Below, in pieces: positions 51,650-60,537 of a stretch of 64,000 bases of DNA; position 1 is the stretch's first letter; each line of letters begins with the position of its first letter. The translations under genes were made by a program, and so were the position numbers. Source of the DNA: Glaciecola siphonariae. Lineage in GTDB: Bacteria > Pseudomonadota > Gammaproteobacteria > Enterobacterales > Alteromonadaceae. The DNA lies in the NCBI RefSeq assembly GCF_042652645.1, contig NZ_JBHSGU010000002.1, positions 744,001 to 808,000 of the forward strand. The letters run 5' to 3'. The notes below the pieces were generated by a model. It made no database searches, was not told the origin of the DNA, and worked only from the letters and a program-made list of their open reading frames with translations.

Positions 51650-54600
51650 ATGTCTTTATTTGAACCGCGTTTAGCGATAACAAACAGCAATAGCAATATT
51701 GTTGACCATATTCGCTGGACAGGCCTACATGGCGCAAGCCGCAGTCTCGCATTGGCAAATGCCGCTGCAGCACACAATGGTCCCTTAGTGATCATCACTC
51801 AAGATACCTCTCATGCATTAATGCTTGAAAAAGAAATTAGGTTTTTCAGTGATGCAAAAGCCTTAGATGTACATCTGTTTCCCGATTGGGAGACACTGCC
51901 CTACGACGCATTTTCACCACATCAAGACATCGTATCAAAGCGACTAGAAACACTTTATTTGCTAAGTAAAAAGCAAGCCGGCGTGTTTCTCATTCCCATC
52001 AATACCTTTTTGCAGCGTCAGGCACCTGTTGAATATGTTGGGCAACATCTACTGTATTTAAATAAAGGCCAGCAGTTAGACCCTGCAGAATTTAGACGAA
52101 CCCTTGAAAAAGCTGGCTATTTGCATGTGAGCCAAGTGATGTCTCACAGCGAGTTTAGCGTGCGTGGCAGCATAATCGATTTATACCCGATGGGTAGCGA
52201 CCACCCTTTTCGTATCGATATGTTTGACGATGAAATAGACTCAATTCGGTATTTTGACCCCTCTTCTCAGCGCTCACTTGACGCCATTGACGAAATTCGC
52301 TTACTTCCTGCAAGAGAGTTTCCCACCGATAAAGATGCTATAAGCCGTTTTAGAAGCCAGTACCTTGACCTCTTTCCAAATGCGAATAATGCTGACCAAG
52401 AGTCTATCTTTTATCAAGTCAGTCGAGGCACAATGCCCGGCGGCGTTGAATATTATTTACCGCTATTTTTTGAGCAAACCGCCACAATATTCGATTATTT
52501 ACATGAAGATAGTTTGTTTGTGTTTGATGAGCAGCTTTCTGAGGCGTCAGAGAAGTTCTGGCGGGACTTGCGCAATCGTCATGAACAGTATCAATTTAAC
52601 CTTGCCCGCCCCCTACTCGCCCCCGACACTCTGTATCAACCAACCGAAGATATGCTACGCACGTTAAAAACTTGGCCGAGCATGCAATTTTCAACGAAAA
52701 CCGGCAGCCCGAGCAAAGGCTTTGCCAATTATAAGTGCAATCCGATAGAAAATATCGGGATAGACATGACGGCAACGAATCCTTATCAGGCGATTCAAGC
52801 AGAGGTGAAAAAAGCCACTGCAGCCAAGGTGCCGGTATTGTTTGTTGCTGAATCAACCGGCCATAAACAAGCCTTACTCGACATTTTAGCCAAAGCAAAG
52901 ATTCGCCCTCAATCTCACGCAAGCTTTGCTGCTATAAAAGATGCTAGCAACAGCGAAAGCAATATCTCCATTGTAATTGGCAGTGTAGAAGACAGTTTCA
53001 TTTGCACAGATAAGGCCTCTCCTTTACTGCTGGTCACCGAAAAACAGCTTCTCGGGCATAAAGTCGCCAAACGTAAACAAAGCAAGCGCTCTGCGTCTAT
53101 TGATGAAAGTGCCATTATCCGCAACCTTGCTGAGTTGTCAGAGGGTTCGCCGGTGGTTCATTTTGAACATGGCGTTGGACGCTTTATTGGACTGCAAACC
53201 TTAGATGCTGGCGGTATTACCACTGAGTACTTAACCATTGAGTACGCCAAACAAGCTAAGCTCTACGTGCCGGTGTCATCCCTGCACTTAATCAGTCGAT
53301 ATAGTGGTGGTGACGCTGAGCACGCTCCCTTGCACAACCTTGGGAACGATACGTGGTCTAAGGCTAAGAAAAAGGCGGCAGAAAAAGTACGGGATGTCGC
53401 CGCCCAGCTTCTTGATATTTACGCAAAGCGCGCGGCTAAGCCCGGATTCGCCTATCCTATTGACTGGAAGGAGTATCAAAGTTTTGCCGATAGTTTCCCT
53501 TACAAAGAAACCGATGATCAGGCCAGAGCCATCAATGCTGTCCTACAAGATATGGGCTCGCCAAACGCGATGGACCGCTTGGTATGCGGAGACGTTGGCT
53601 TCGGCAAAACCGAAGTAGCAATGCGCGCAGCCTACATCGCCGCCACCCATGGAAAGCAAGTTGCGATTTTAGTGCCGACCACCTTGCTCGCGCAGCAGCA
53701 TTTTGAGAATTTTAAAAATCGTTTCTCTCAGTTTCCTTTGACCATTGAGGTCATGTCGCGCTTTGTGAGCGCTAAAGACCAAAAGCTGACTGCCGAACGC
53801 ATTAGCGAGGGCAAGGCAGATATTGTGGTCGGAACCCATAAGCTGCTGCAAGATGATATTCAATTTAAAGACCTTGGCTTGGTGATCATTGACGAAGAGC
53901 ACCGATTTGGTGTGAGACAAAAAGAGAAATTCAAAGCGCTGAGAGCCGATGTAGACATCCTTACCCTAACGGCAACCCCCATCCCGCGGACGCTGAATAT
54001 GGCGCTTAGCGGCATGCGCGACTTGTCTATTATTGCCACGCCTCCTGCTAAGCGTTTGGCGGTCAAAACCTTTGTGCAAAAACGCCATGATGACGTTATA
54101 AGAGAAGCCATCATGCGTGAAATTCTGCGTGGTGGTCAGGTTTATTTTCTGCATAACGAAGTTAAAACGATTGAAAAAACCGCCCGCGAGATTGAAGAGA
54201 TTGTGCCTGAAGCGCGTATCGCTATTGGCCACGGGCAAATGCGTGAGCGAGAGCTAGAAAACGTCATGAATGACTTTTACCACCAGCGTTACAATGTTTT
54301 GGTGTGCTCTACCATTATTGAAACGGGCATTGATGTGGCAACCGCCAACACCATTATTATGGACCGCGCCGATCATTTAGGCCTTGCTCAACTGCATCAA
54401 TTAAGGGGTCGCGTGGGGCGTTCGCATCATCAAGCCTACGCATATTTACTCACGCCTCATCCCAAACGCATGACAAAAGACTCGGTCAAACGCTTGGAGG
54501 CGATTGCTTCACTGGAAGATTTAGGTGCAGGCTTTGCGCTTGCCACACACGACCTTGAAATACGCGGAGCGGGCGAATTATTAGGTGACGACCAATCCGG

Positions 54601-55153
54601 GCAAATTAATGCGGTTGGCTTTTCTTTGTATATGGAAATGCTAGAAAAGGCCGTTGAATCACTCAAAGAAGGTAAAGAGCCAAGCCTTAATGATGCCCTA
54701 GGCAAGCAAACAGAGATTGAACTGCGACTGCCTGCGCTCATCCCAGAAGATTATATTGGTGATGTGAATGTGCGTTTATCGCTTTATAAAAAATTGGCCA
54801 GTTGCCAAAATCAAGAAGATATAGATGAATATCAAATTGAACTCATAGACCGCTTTGGGCTTTTGCCTGAGCCCGCTAAAAATCTTGTTAGCTTAGCGTC
54901 GATGAAGCTTATCGCCGCGCAAATCGGCATCAGTAAAATAGAGTTTACCGAGCTAGGCGGCACCTTTGAGTTTACCCAAGACACGAAAGTTGACCCTGGT
55001 TTCTTGATTGCATTAATTCAGAAAAAGCCTCAACACTATCGTTTTGACGGGCCTCACCGCCTGCGTATTAACAAAAAAACTTCTGCTAACAAGGAACGTT
55101 TAGAATTGGTACAATCGATGTTAGAGAGACTGTTAAAGGAATGTCATGCTTAA
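51650..55153 (+). CDS. mfd: Transcription-repair coupling factor Mfd
   Basis: Mfd displaces RNA polymerase stalled at DNA lesions and recruits UvrA. The 1167 residues compare with 1148 in E. coli. The order is UvrB-like N-terminal domains (1A/2/1B, to ~330), a variable linker, the RNA-polymerase-interacting Tudor-like domain (GSPVVHFEHGVGRFIGLQTLDAGG, about 495-520), and the RecG-like translocase with Walker A GDVGFGKTEVAMRAA, DEEHRFG and TATPIPRTLNMALSGMRDLS. The C-terminal UvrB-inhibiting D7 domain follows. csiV overlaps its last 8 bases. Confidence 0.97.
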   Translation: MSLFEPRLAITNSNSNIVDHIRWTGLHGASRSLALANAAAAHNGPLVIITQDTSHALMLEKEIRFFSDAKALDVHLFPDWETLPYDAFSPHQDIVSKRLETLYLLSKKQAGVFLIPINTFLQRQAPVEYVGQHLLYLNKGQQLDPAEFRRTLEKAGYLHVSQVMSHSEFSVRGSIIDLYPMGSDHPFRIDMFDDEIDSIRYFDPSSQRSLDAIDEIRLLPAREFPTDKDAISRFRSQYLDLFPNANNADQESIFYQVSRGTMPGGVEYYLPLFFEQTATIFDYLHEDSLFVFDEQLSEASEKFWRDLRNRHEQYQFNLARPLLAPDTLYQPTEDMLRTLKTWPSMQFSTKTGSPSKGFANYKCNPIENIGIDMTATNPYQAIQAEVKKATAAKVPVLFVAESTGHKQALLDILAKAKIRPQSHASFAAIKDASNSESNISIVIGSVEDSFICTDKASPLLLVTEKQLLGHKVAKRKQSKRSASIDESAIIRNLAELSEGSPVVHFEHGVGRFIGLQTLDAGGITTEYLTIEYAKQAKLYVPVSSLHLISRYSGGDAEHAPLHNLGNDTWSKAKKKAAEKVRDVAAQLLDIYAKRAAKPGFAYPIDWKEYQSFADSFPYKETDDQARAINAVLQDMGSPNAMDRLVCGDVGFGKTEVAMRAAYIAATHGKQVAILVPTTLLAQQHFENFKNRFSQFPLTIEVMSRFVSAKDQKLTAERISEGKADIVVGTHKLLQDDIQFKDLGLVIIDEEHRFGVRQKEKFKALRADVDILTLTATPIPRTLNMALSGMRDLSIIATPPAKRLAVKTFVQKRHDDVIREAIMREILRGGQVYFLHNEVKTIEKTAREIEEIVPEARIAIGHGQMRERELENVMNDFYHQRYNVLVCSTIIETGIDVATANTIIMDRADHLGLAQLHQLRGRVGRSHHQAYAYLLTPHPKRMTKDSVKRLEAIASLEDLGAGFALATHDLEIRGAGELLGDDQSGQINAVGFSLYMEMLEKAVESLKEGKEPSLNDALGKQTEIELRLPALIPEDYIGDVNVRLSLYKKLASCQNQEDIDEYQIELIDRFGLLPEPAKNLVSLASMKLIAAQIGISKIEFTELGGTFEFTQDTKVDPGFLIALIQKKPQHYRFDGPHRLRINKKTSANKERLELVQSMLERLLKECHA

Positions 55154-56612
55154 GCCCTTTCATCAAGGTTTGAAGCGCTTTGGACTGGTATGTTCAGCAA
55201 TAAGCCTGTTGCCCTTATCACTTGCTATGGCTCAAGACACGCAGTCTGACTGGTGGTTTGATGTGGAATTTATTGCCTTTAAGCGCGACCTTTTGCCTAA
55301 CCACGCCGAAGACTTTGATGAAAGTGACAAAGACTTTTTCAAAGGCAAGTCTTTTGACTTATTCACCCTTGCACTTTACAAAGCTGCAAATCCGCAGCTT
55401 AATCTATTTGCCGGACTAGAGGAATGCGCACAGTTGCAACAGCCCGAACAGCCAACCGAACAGTTGCCCAGCCTGCAAATGGAGATAGCCGCAAGCACAG
55501 TGGATACGCTGACAATTGACCTTGAACGTGAACAAATAGATAGCGACAAGCCTGAACCTGCACTCGAATTCTTTATTGAGCAACAGCAGTCATGGCTTAA
55601 TTTGCGACCACGAATTCCTGCACTTACCTGCATTGAATCACCCGACCAGCTTCATTATGCGGATTTTGATCGCGTGCCTACCCGCTTTTTTGCTAGCGGC
55701 CCCTCTCCTTTGGCATTTCATGGGCTGTTGAATGAAGAGCAACTTTATTTGCAGGACTTTGCTAAAAGAGTATTTGCACAACGCGATGTAAGCCCTATTT
55801 TATATACGGCTTGGCGACAGCCGGTTGTGTTTGGCGAAAACAACGCTGACTATTACCGAATATATGGTGGTGAGAAACTAGTGATAGCCTCTGAAACGCA
55901 AGATGAGGCGTCTGAGCGCGAGCTCGAGATCACCCAAACCATCACTGCTGATACTATAAATAAAAAGCTAAAAGCATTAGAAAAAGACCTAGCAGCACTC
56001 GAACAAACTAAACGAGCAAGCGATGAAGCTGAGGCTAATACTGAAGCTAAAAGTAGGAGCTCAAACGCGACCGAAGCAGAGGGTTTAATAGACCAGAACC
56101 TTATACAGGATGCTAACAAAGCGTCTGCTGGCGACACATCTGCTGATATCAACAACAGCGCACTTAATTCATCCTCAGTGCCGGCGTCCGTTGAGACTCT
56201 CATCAACAAAGCGCTGCTCGCGCAATCGCAGGTCGATAGCGGTAATGCCAGTCCAGAGACTAGTGCTCGCGCAGGCTCTCAGCTTAACGCTGCAGCGCAA
56301 GGAAATGTTGAAGGTAACAGTAGTATTGAAGATAAATCAGTGCAGTGGGAACTTGACGGTTTGTTCAAAGTGTATCTTGATTATGTGAATCGTGTACCCT
56401 ACCTGCATATAGACTCAGAGTTTATGCACAAGCGAATACAGTTAGACATTGATGGCTCAGCAAGCTTACAAAGCTACCCCTCGAAACAGCGTCGCCGTAT
56501 TATCAGCAAGCAGATTCATTATTTTGACCACCCCGCTTTTGGCATCATTGTAAGACTCAATCGTTACGCCCTTGAAAGACCCAACATTGATATTCAAAAA
56601 GAAGAACAGTGA
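55146..56612 (+). CDS. csiV: CsiV-family secreted protein
   Basis: This protein follows mfd and matches the CsiV family, described in Vibrio cholerae as periplasmic and peptidoglycan-associated. A signal peptide (LVCSAISLLPLSLAMAQ) precedes the family start DWWFDVEFIAFKRDLLPN. The conserved C-terminal end includes WELDGLFKVYLDYVNRVPYLHIDSEF and ISKQIHYFDHPAFGIIVRLNRY. Between about residues 255 and 400 is a long low-complexity acidic/Ser/Ala linker, making it longer (488 residues) than typical. It overlaps mfd by 8 bases. Confidence 0.85.
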   Translation: MLKPFHQGLKRFGLVCSAISLLPLSLAMAQDTQSDWWFDVEFIAFKRDLLPNHAEDFDESDKDFFKGKSFDLFTLALYKAANPQLNLFAGLEECAQLQQPEQPTEQLPSLQMEIAASTVDTLTIDLEREQIDSDKPEPALEFFIEQQQSWLNLRPRIPALTCIESPDQLHYADFDRVPTRFFASGPSPLAFHGLLNEEQLYLQDFAKRVFAQRDVSPILYTAWRQPVVFGENNADYYRIYGGEKLVIASETQDEASERELEITQTITADTINKKLKALEKDLAALEQTKRASDEAEANTEAKSRSSNATEAEGLIDQNLIQDANKASAGDTSADINNSALNSSSVPASVETLINKALLAQSQVDSGNASPETSARAGSQLNAAAQGNVEGNSSIEDKSVQWELDGLFKVYLDYVNRVPYLHIDSEFMHKRIQLDIDGSASLQSYPSKQRRRIISKQIHYFDHPAFGIIVRLNRYALERPNIDIQKEEQ

Positions 56613-56635
56613 TATAAAACAAACGAAAGGCTGTT

Positions 56636-57193
56636 ATGAAAATATACACGAAGCAAGGTGATGCAGGACAAACGCAAGTTTATGCAAAAGAAGTGATCAG
56701 GCTTGATAAAGACGATGCGATTTTGCAGTGCTACGGCACCTTAGATGAGCTAAATGCATGGATTGGCCTAGTCGCGGCGCAGGTAAATGAGACTGTCACC
56801 AACAATACCAACAATAATAGCCCTGCCCTAGCGCCATTTTGCGCAGAGCTTCAGCTCATTCAGCAACATATTTTCTCTATTGGCTTTGCCATTTCTGACC
56901 AAGCTAATTTAAGCGCTGATATGGTAGAGCAACTGGAGGCAAGCATTGACAACATGCAGCAACAGTTAAGGCCTCAAACTAAGTTCATCCTGCCAGGAGG
57001 GAGCATTACCGCCTCGCATGTGCATGTTGCTCGAACGGTAGCAAGACGCGCTGAACGATGCATAGTGAGCTTGTCAAAAGTGCATGATACTCAGCCCCTC
57101 GCACTTGCGTTTATCAATCGCTTGTCTGATTACCTTTTTGTATTCGCACGTTTAGTTAATCATTTGAGCGACATACCTGATGTGGAAGTTTAA
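56636..57193 (+). CDS. PduO-type ATP:cob(I)alamin adenosyltransferase
   Basis: It adenosylates cobalamin to form coenzyme B12. The 185-residue protein has the N-terminal PduO/MMAB ATP motif IYTKQGDAGQTQVY, LDKDDAILQCYGTLDELNAWIGL, and the later LPGGSITASHVHVARTVARRAERCIV with its conserved arginines. The end LINRLSDYLFVFARLVN is also typical. It starts 23 bases after csiV and its end overlaps the penicillin-acylase gene by 14 bases, suggesting a loose operon. Confidence 0.93.
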   Translation: MKIYTKQGDAGQTQVYAKEVIRLDKDDAILQCYGTLDELNAWIGLVAAQVNETVTNNTNNNSPALAPFCAELQLIQQHIFSIGFAISDQANLSADMVEQLEASIDNMQQQLRPQTKFILPGGSITASHVHVARTVARRAERCIVSLSKVHDTQPLALAFINRLSDYLFVFARLVNHLSDIPDVEV

Positions 57194-59552
57194 AATGCGT
57201 ATGCTTAAAATTTCAGTGCTTAGCATACTTGGCCTAGCACTTCTTACCGTGCTTGCAATGTACTTATACTTAGCAAGCAGTCTTCCAGACCTCGATGGAC
57301 AAAAACACTCTGCACATTTATCAGCGCCGGCCAGTATTGAGCGTGACAGCCTTGGAATGGCGGTGATAAACGCTCAGTCTCAGGAAGATGCGTCGTTTCT
57401 GCTAGGATATGCCCATGCCCAAGACCGCCTTTTTCAGATGGATTTACTCAGAAAAAGTGCAGCGGGTGAGCTTTCAAGCATTGTAGGAAAAGCCGCACTA
57501 GCACGCGACAAACGAGCACGGTTTTTTCAGTTTAAGCAACGTGCGCGTATTATTGCGGATGCCCTACCTGAACATGAAAAGACGCTGCTTGAGCAATACG
57601 CAAAAGGTGTTAACACCTACATTGATGAATATGGTTCACCGGGTTTTGAGTTTGCGCTAACAGGCACGAGTATGCAGCCTTGGTCTCCTGCCGACACAAT
57701 CTTGACCACATTTAGCATGTACATCGATTTGCAAAGCTCTCAAGTAGAGCGAGACTTTGAAAATACCGCCATTCGCCATGCTTTCGGGCAACAAATGCTC
57801 GACTTTATGTATCAGCCAAGTGCGTTTCAAGCCGCTATCGATTTGAGCATTGAAGAAGCACCTCGAGCAGATATCCCCATTTTGGAGCCGCGCGTATATT
57901 CGCAGGATGAAAACGCAAAGGATGAAAACGCAAAGCTTGAAAACGACAGCTACGCCAGTGACGACTTGAGCTTACCAAGCCAAGAAGAGCTGCAAGATAT
58001 TGGTAGCAACAATTGGGCGGTCGCTGGCAGCTTAACCGATAGCGCAAGCGCCATGCTCAGCAGCGACATGCATCTAGGTCTTAATGTCCCGATAATTTGG
58101 TATAAAGCGCAGCTCAACTATCGTCATCAAGCAAAAGATGTATCGGTAAGTGGAGTGTCTTTACCCGGAACGCCTTTGGTCATTGCCGGCAGTAACACCC
58201 ACATTGCGTGGGGCTTTACTAACTCAAATGTTGATAACGTTGATTGGGTTGAATTACCAAGTGATGAAAAAACAGAGACCGTCATCGAACGCATCGCCGT
58301 AAAAGACGGTGAAGATGAGCAATTGAGCATTGAGGTCAGTAAATATGGTCCAGTTCGCACACTAGCAGGCAAAAAGTATGCGCTTAGCTGGGTCGCTCTT
58401 CAGCGCTATGCTGTTAACATGCAGATTGCAGATATGCCTTTGCAAACAAGCACCGAAGAGGCCTTGGCGCTTGCTAAATCGGTAGCCATTCCGGTACAGA
58501 ACATGGTTGTTGCCGATGCAAATGGCGATATTGCATGGCAGCTAACAGGGGCAATCACATCGCGTACTACACCTAGTTTAGCTGCGATTGAAGCACCACA
58601 ATACGATAGCGCGTGGCAAGTGCAGGATGTAAAGCCCGCTTTTGTCTATCAACCTGAAATTGCGCGAGTATGGAGCGCCAATGCCCGCGTGATAAGTACA
58701 AAAGACCTAGAACGTTACGGTGACGGTGGATACGCACTTGGCGCGCGTCAACGGCAAATAGCAGACGCCCTGCTTGAGAAAAATCAGTTTAATGAGCAAG
58801 ATTTTAATCAGCTTCAGCTTGATAATCGGGCTTTATTTTTGATGCCTTGGCACAATTTGCTCACTAGAACGCTAGCAGAGCAGCCACAAAAATATGCGAA
58901 AGATATCGAATTGCTCAACAAATGGCAGGCCTGTGCCTGCGCTGACTCAATTGGGTATACCTTGGTTCGTCGCTTTCGCAGTACGGTTATTAATGAGCTC
59001 ATGCGCCCTATTAAAAACGAGCTTCAGCGCTATGGCGTGCCGCTTCGACATTCTATGCGTTTAATCGAAACACCGGTTTGGCAAATTATTAAAGAAAGAC
59101 CAAGCGCGTGGCTACCGACTGACCAGAACAATTACACTGATTTTTTACTAGACGCCTATCAGAGCACAAAAAGCAGATTGATTGAACGCTATGACGCAAA
59201 CCCAGATACATTGGCAGGCCTGGAATGGGGCACTGTAAATGCCTTAACGATTACGCATCCATTTGCATCTGCCCTAGGCCCGCTCGATTCAGTATTAAAT
59301 ATGGATGTTGTACCGAGCTTTGGCGATAGTTTTATGCCAGCGGTACAGGGACGCAGCTTTGGTGCATCTCAACGCCTGATTGTGCGACCTGGTAACTTAG
59401 ATAAAGCAATTTTGACGATCCCGGGAGGACAGTCCATGCATCCCTTATCTAAATATTACCGTGCCGGATTTGATGAATATGCCGAGGGAGGCCTCACGCC
59501 ACTTCTACCCCAAGAGATTGAGCATTCATTGTCCTTTTCACCAACTAAGTAA
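57180..59552 (+). CDS. Penicillin-acylase-family Ntn hydrolase (substrate unknown)
   Basis: These enzymes are made as one chain and self-cleave into alpha and beta subunits at a serine, and hydrolyse N-acyl compounds such as beta-lactams or acyl-homoserine lactones. The 790-residue chain has a membrane/signal segment (ISVLSILGLALLTVLAMYLYLASSL), an alpha part with GYAHAQDRLFQMDLLRKSAAGELS, the cleavage point IGSNNWAVAGS with S276 as nucleophile, and beta-part residues MLSSDMHLG and an essential-asparagine region. An N-terminal extension (244-265) is Asp/Glu/Asn-rich. Another ATG lies at 57195. Confidence 0.85.
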   Translation: MWKFKMRMLKISVLSILGLALLTVLAMYLYLASSLPDLDGQKHSAHLSAPASIERDSLGMAVINAQSQEDASFLLGYAHAQDRLFQMDLLRKSAAGELSSIVGKAALARDKRARFFQFKQRARIIADALPEHEKTLLEQYAKGVNTYIDEYGSPGFEFALTGTSMQPWSPADTILTTFSMYIDLQSSQVERDFENTAIRHAFGQQMLDFMYQPSAFQAAIDLSIEEAPRADIPILEPRVYSQDENAKDENAKLENDSYASDDLSLPSQEELQDIGSNNWAVAGSLTDSASAMLSSDMHLGLNVPIIWYKAQLNYRHQAKDVSVSGVSLPGTPLVIAGSNTHIAWGFTNSNVDNVDWVELPSDEKTETVIERIAVKDGEDEQLSIEVSKYGPVRTLAGKKYALSWVALQRYAVNMQIADMPLQTSTEEALALAKSVAIPVQNMVVADANGDIAWQLTGAITSRTTPSLAAIEAPQYDSAWQVQDVKPAFVYQPEIARVWSANARVISTKDLERYGDGGYALGARQRQIADALLEKNQFNEQDFNQLQLDNRALFLMPWHNLLTRTLAEQPQKYAKDIELLNKWQACACADSIGYTLVRRFRSTVINELMRPIKNELQRYGVPLRHSMRLIETPVWQIIKERPSAWLPTDQNNYTDFLLDAYQSTKSRLIERYDANPDTLAGLEWGTVNALTITHPFASALGPLDSVLNMDVVPSFGDSFMPAVQGRSFGASQRLIVRPGNLDKAILTIPGGQSMHPLSKYYRAGFDEYAEGGLTPLLPQEIEHSLSFSPTK

Positions 59553-59583
59553 GGCTCAAATAATTAATGACGGGAAGTTTTGA

Positions 59584-59620
59584 AACCTCACAAGACGGCA
59601 ATACAGTGAGGTAGGTTTTT
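59584..59620 (+). terminator. Putative terminator after the penicillin-acylase gene
   Basis: ACCTCAC (59585-59591) pairs with GTGAGGT (59606-59612) over a 14-base loop, followed by AGGTTTTT. It ends 3 bases before the convergent lipoprotein gene's stop. Confidence 0.55.
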
Positions 59621-59623
59621 GGC

Positions 59624-60226
59624 TTAACGAGAAGCCGCCATCATTTTTTGCCATTGACTCCTAGCCTGTTGCATGGCTTGTTCTTGAGTAAGCCCTTCGT
59701 CTTGTAAGCTGCGTGCGGCGGTGTCGATAAGTGCATCTCGCTTTTCTACCAACTCTTTTGACTGCTGATGAAGGCTCTCGAAAGCCGGGTAGCGAGCATA
59801 TACCTGATCAACATCTCCAAACTCAAAAAATGCTTTTTCAAAATCGTTTTGATAATTAGTTTTCATGCCTTGAAAGGATAAAAACACAAGCCCCTGCTCA
59901 CCTTTGAGTAAATTCATTTCAGAAGACTTTAAATTAACCTGCTCGCCTGCGTCTATCAAACGCGACTGCCACATAACAAGCGCCTCCTGGTCTTGCGCTA
60001 AAGAAGCTTGTGCCAGTGCGAGTTTTACATCATCGGCGCTAAGCAGCTCGTTTAAGCTAAGTAATGGCTGAACCTCAGATGCAGCTTGCGCTTGGCTTGA
60101 GGTTTCATGCGGCTCTGTGGATGGCTTTGAACATGCACTTAACAAACAAAAAACGCCCACTAAGAGTGAGCGTTTTGCAATGTAAAAACCATTGTGTGTA
60201 AAGCGAAGCTTGCTGATTAGACCCAT
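59624..60226 (-). CDS. Predicted lipoprotein of unknown function
   Basis: The 200-residue protein from ATG 60226 has a signal peptide and lipobox (VGVFCLLSACS, about residues 24-34), then an alanine/glutamine-rich, mostly helical body (LNELLSADDVKLALAQASLAQDQEALVMW). I recognise no domain. A helical end near residues 165-195 (LIDTAARSLQDEGLTQEQAMQQARSQWQ) may be a coiled coil. The frame extends to a TTG at 60247 overlapping ihfA, which I reject. Placed after ihfA on the same strand. Confidence 0.65.
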   Translation of the reverse strand: MGLISKLRFTHNGFYIAKRSLLVGVFCLLSACSKPSTEPHETSSQAQAASEVQPLLSLNELLSADDVKLALAQASLAQDQEALVMWQSRLIDAGEQVNLKSSEMNLLKGEQGLVFLSFQGMKTNYQNDFEKAFFEFGDVDQVYARYPAFESLHQQSKELVEKRDALIDTAARSLQDEGLTQEQAMQQARSQWQKMMAASR

Positions 60227-60236
60227 TCGCACCGGC

Positions 60237-60533
60237 TTATTTTTCAAGCGGCACGTTTTCGACCCGACTTTTCAATTTTTGGCCGGGTCTGAAAGTTACT
60301 ACCCTGCGCGCTTTAATTGGGATATCTTCGCCGGTTTTTGGATTTCTACCGGGACGCTCGTTTTTGGTACGCAAATCAAAATTACCAAAGCCGGACAACT
60401 TAACCTGCTCGCCTGCCTCTAAGCATTCTTTAATCTCTTCAAAAAAGAGTTCAACAAGGTCTTTTGCGTCTTTCTTATTTATGCCTAACTTTTCGAACAA
60501 GTGTTCAGCCATATCAGCTTTGGTTAATGCCAT
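60237..60533 (-). CDS. ihfA: Integration host factor, alpha subunit
   Basis: IHF is a DNA-bending nucleoid protein acting as an alpha-beta heterodimer. The 98-residue subunit has ALTKADMAEHLFEKLGINKKDAKDLVE, the ELFFEEIKECLEAGEQVKLSGFGNFDLRTK core and the RPGRNPKTGEDIPI arm with the intercalating proline. It lies 4 bases after pheT on the same strand, the arrangement seen in E. coli (pheST-ihfA). Confidence 0.97.
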   Translation of the reverse strand: MALTKADMAEHLFEKLGINKKDAKDLVELFFEEIKECLEAGEQVKLSGFGNFDLRTKNERPGRNPKTGEDIPIKARRVVTFRPGQKLKSRVENVPLEK

Positions 60534-60537
60534 TTGA

